Shown here: positions 62,318 to 64,000 of the stretch, one piece after another
Layout of the letters: each line of letters begins with the position of its first letter
Position numbering within the stretch: position 1 is the stretch's first letter
NCBI GenBank assembly: GCA_018241685.1
Contig: JAFEDJ010000011.1
Location: forward strand, 62,001 to 126,000
Source of the DNA: Pseudomonadota bacterium
GTDB taxonomy: Bacteria; Pseudomonadota; Gammaproteobacteria; Burkholderiales; Rhodocyclaceae
Length of the DNA stretch: 64,000 bases
Reading direction: 5' to 3'
Made by a program: the position numbers and the translations under genes
Notes under the pieces: model-generated
The model's database searches: none
What the model was told of the DNA's origin: nothing
The model's input: the letters and a program-made list of their open reading frames with translations, nothing else

Positions 62318-62956
62318 TCAGCCGGCGTAGCCGAAGAATTCCCGGTAGCTGCGCATGGCGAGCAGACGGGAATACAGCAGTTCGAAATCTTCCGCTTTGT
62401 CCACGGGGTTGAGGGACTCGGCATTGACGATGAACAGCGGCGCGGCATCGTAGTGATGGAAAAAATTCGCGTAGCGCTGGGCGACCCGTTCCACGTAGGG
62501 TTCGCTGAGCTTGCGCTCGGCTTCCACGCCGCGTTTGCGTACGCGCTCGACCAGGACTTCAGGCTGGGCCTGCAGGTAGATAACCAGGTCGGGTTTGCGG
62601 ACCGTTGGCTTGAGGCGGGCGTAGAGTTGCCGGTAGAGATGCAGTTCGTCTTCGGCCAGCGTCAGCTCGGCGAACAGCGGGTCCTTGTCGAGCAGGAAAT
62701 CGGAGACCACCCGGCGCTGGGGGTTGTGCTCATGATCGAAGGCGGCGAGTTGCTCGCTGCGCTGGAACAGGAAGGCGATCTGCGTTGCCAGGCCCCAGCG
62801 CTCGATGTTCTGGTAGAAGCGCCCGAGAAATGGATTGGCTGCGGGGTTTTCGAGCAGCAGTTCTGCGCTCAGGCGGTCGGCCAAGCGTCGGGCGAGTGTG
62901 GTCTTGCCTGCGCCGATGGGGCCTTCGACAACAATGTAGCGCGCTTTTTCGAGCAT
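62318..62956 (-). CDS. Deoxynucleoside kinase (dGK/dCK family)
   Basis: A 212-residue P-loop kinase: IVVEGPIGAGKTTLARRLADRL (Walker A), YQNIERWGLATQIAFLFQR and SDFLLDKDPLFAELTL (the ER/DR-type substrate site of deoxynucleoside kinases appears here as DFLLDKD), PDLVIYLQAQPEVLVERVRKRG (lid). It phosphorylates deoxynucleosides or deoxyadenosine/guanosine in salvage; specificity is not evident. Such genes commonly sit between folK and panB in betaproteobacteria. Confidence 0.9.
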   Translation of the reverse strand: MLEKARYIVVEGPIGAGKTTLARRLADRLSAELLLENPAANPFLGRFYQNIERWGLATQIAFLFQRSEQLAAFDHEHNPQRRVVSDFLLDKDPLFAELTLAEDELHLYRQLYARLKPTVRKPDLVIYLQAQPEVLVERVRKRGVEAERKLSEPYVERVAQRYANFFHHYDAAPLFIVNAESLNPVDKAEDFELLYSRLLAMRSYREFFGYAG

Positions 62957-62971
62957 GGCTTGCTCCGCCTT

Positions 62972-63313
62972 TCAGGCCCGGAATATGAAGTAGACAGCCC
63001 CTAGGATACACAGGGCAGCCCACAGATAGTCAAGCTTGAGGGGTTGCTGCATGTAGAGCAGCGCGAAGGGAACGAACACCGTGAGGGTGATCGCCTCCTG
63101 CATGATCTTCAACTGGGCGAGGTTGAGTTCCTGTGCGCCGATGCGGTTGGCGGGCACCTGCAGCAGGTATTCGAACAGCGCGATGCCCCAGCTGATGAAG
63201 GCTGCCACGTACCAGGGCGAGGTGGCCAGGTTCTTCAGGTGGCCGTACCACGCGAAGGTCATGAAGATGTTGGAGGCCGACAGCAGCAGGGCAGTCTGGA
63301 TCCAGATCGGCAT
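62972..63313 (-). CDS. DUF486 / DMT-superfamily small membrane protein
   Basis: A 113-residue protein with four hydrophobic segments (LLLSASNIFMTFAWYGHL, WYVAAFISWGIALFEYLL, ITLTVFVPFALLYM, LWAALCILGAVYFIF), matching DUF486 in length and in the IGAQELNLAQLKIMQEAITL loop. Function unknown; resembles small multidrug-resistance proteins in topology only. It starts on the base next to the folK stop. Confidence 0.88.
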   Translation of the reverse strand: MPIWIQTALLLSASNIFMTFAWYGHLKNLATSPWYVAAFISWGIALFEYLLQVPANRIGAQELNLAQLKIMQEAITLTVFVPFALLYMQQPLKLDYLWAALCILGAVYFIFRA

Positions 63314-63814
63314 TCAGAGGGGCTCGGTGCGGGTGATGGCCTGGTTGGCGACGGACGGCAGGAAATCCCGTCCAAGGCCGAGGACGGGCAGGACGATGTC
63401 CGGTGCGACTTCCAGCAACGGCAGCAGCACGAAGGCGCGCTGGTGCATGCGTGGGTGGGGCAGGGTGAGCTCCGCTTCCTGCATCTGCAACTGGCCGTAC
63501 AGCAGCAGGTCGAGGTCCAGCGTGCGCGGGGCGTTGGGCACGCTGCGCACGCGGCCGTGGCGGGCCTCGATGGCGAGCAGCTGGTGCAACAGCGCCAACG
63601 CCGGTATTTCGGTGTCCACCGCCACCACGGCGTTGATGAAATCGGGCTGGTTGAGCAGGCCGACCGGCGCACTGCGGTACAGGGACGAGCGGGCCACGAC
63701 CCGGGTGCCGGGGAGGGCGCCGAGGTCGTCGACGGCGGCCCGCAGATGCTTGACCGGTTCCCCGATGTTGGCGCCAAGCGCCACGTAGGCGCGGGTGACT
63801 GCTACGTCGCTCAT
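63314..63814 (-). CDS. folK: HPPK: 2-amino-4-hydroxy-6-hydroxymethyldihydropteridine diphosphokinase
   Basis: FolK transfers pyrophosphate from ATP in folate synthesis. The 166-residue protein shows YVALGANIGEPVKHL, SSLYRSAPVGLLNQPDFINAV, LDLDLLLYG and LTLPHPRMHQRAFVLLPLLEVAP. Its ATG overlaps the pcnB stop by 4 bases; pcnB-folK-panBC is a widespread order. Confidence 0.96.
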   Translation of the reverse strand: MSDVAVTRAYVALGANIGEPVKHLRAAVDDLGALPGTRVVARSSLYRSAPVGLLNQPDFINAVVAVDTEIPALALLHQLLAIEARHGRVRSVPNAPRTLDLDLLLYGQLQMQEAELTLPHPRMHQRAFVLLPLLEVAPDIVLPVLGLGRDFLPSVANQAITRTEPL

Positions 63815-64000
63815 TCTGCAGACGGCGCGGGCTTCTTGCGGCGCCGACGCTTACGGGTGGCGCCACTCTTGTCGGGGACCAGCATGCCTTCGCGGGCGTC
63901 CGGGTTGGCGTCGGCAAAGGCGTCCCACCAGTCGGGCAGCTCCATCGGGAGCTCGCCGGACTGGGCGCGCAGGCGCAGGAAGTCCCAGCCGGCCCGGTAA
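63811..64000 (-). CDS. pcnB: Poly(A) polymerase I, C-terminal fragment (gene continues beyond window)
   Basis: Reverse-strand frame open to the window end and stopping with TGA at 63811-63813. The visible 62 residues include YRAGWDFLRLRAQSG, LPDWWDAFADANPD, REGMLVPD and the basic tail RKRRRRKKP, the characteristic C-terminus of bacterial PcnB. PcnB adenylates RNA 3' ends and promotes decay. The catalytic domain lies outside. It overlaps folK by 4 bases. Confidence 0.85.
   Translation of the reverse strand, partial: YRAGWDFLRLRAQSGELPMELPDWWDAFADANPDAREGMLVPDKSGATRKRRRRKKPAPSAE

Overview
This window is a GC-rich, densely packed stretch of chromosome from a Gram-negative betaproteobacterium. 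It is most likely a member of the Rhodocyclales (Azospira/Dechlorosoma/Dechloromonas-like). That placement is inferred from the complete rsx/rnfABCDGE-nth cluster, the algH-ruvX-pyrR-pyrB-pyrC' pyrimidine cluster with a catalytically degenerate dihydroorotase, the glyA-nrdR-ribD order, the pcnB-folK-panB-panC order, DUF1841 and DUF2789 proteins, and a QseBC-like two-component pair. I see no rRNA, tRNA, CRISPR array, insertion sequence, prophage or integration site. The window looks like core chromosome with a few accessory insertions.

Layout. 1-2.5 kb: the 3' part of a Crp/Fnr regulator, a dienelactone hydrolase and a HAD phosphatase. 2.5-4.5 kb: hda and, divergently, purM. 4.6-9.3 kb: a tripartite MacAB-type efflux operon (outer-membrane lipoprotein, adaptor, ATPase, permease), every junction a 4-base overlap. 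9.5-11.8 kb: a Kef-like membrane protein overlapping a YbdK-type carboxylate-amine ligase. 11.8-19.2 kb, reverse strand: rsxA-B-C-D-G-E-nth, then DUF1841 and an SDR. 19.3-27.7 kb, reverse: pyrD, a small predicted beta-barrel protein, the two N-degron transferases bpt and aat, an NlpC/P60 peptidase, serB, a DAHP synthase, a pyrimidine-nucleotidase-like HAD protein, bioC and bioB. 27.7-28.9 kb: a ComF protein and trmL. 29-32 kb, reverse: an ArsR/BigR-like regulator heading rhodanese-grxC-secB-SH3-gpsA. 32.2-34.8 kb: ctpA, a conserved unknown and moeB. 34.8-37.5 kb, reverse: a translationally coupled trio of secreted beta-propeller, divergent NodB-type deacetylase and sterol-desaturase-family enzyme. 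37.6-43.4 kb, reverse: ribD, nrdR, glyA, a chemoreceptor behind a near-consensus sigma-28 promoter, and a histidine phosphatase. 43.6-45.7 kb: the two membrane subunits of a TRAP transporter with no binding protein beside them. 45.7-49.5 kb: the pyrimidine cluster. 49.6-54.2 kb: photolyase facing an uppP-led cluster. 54.4-59.7 kb: an HD-GYP protein, DUF2789, a haem-binding DUF3365 protein, a YfiM-like protein, a QseBC-like pair with an elaborate leader, and a CBS protein. 60-64 kb: an unknown membrane-anchored protein, then panC, panB, a deoxynucleoside kinase, a DUF486 membrane protein, folK and the 3' end of pcnB.

Most genes are housekeeping: nucleotide, amino-acid, biotin, pantothenate and folate biosynthesis, and electron transfer. 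The parts most worth a second look are the propeller-deacetylase-desaturase trio (34838-37582), the Kef-like/YbdK pair whose Kef-like protein lacks the expected ion-binding aspartate, the leader of the QseBC-like operon (56962-57146), the BigR-like regulator heading the secB operon, a likely leaderless NlpC gene, and the structured intergenic region behind serB. All assignments come from reading motifs, lengths and gene order; no database search was run.
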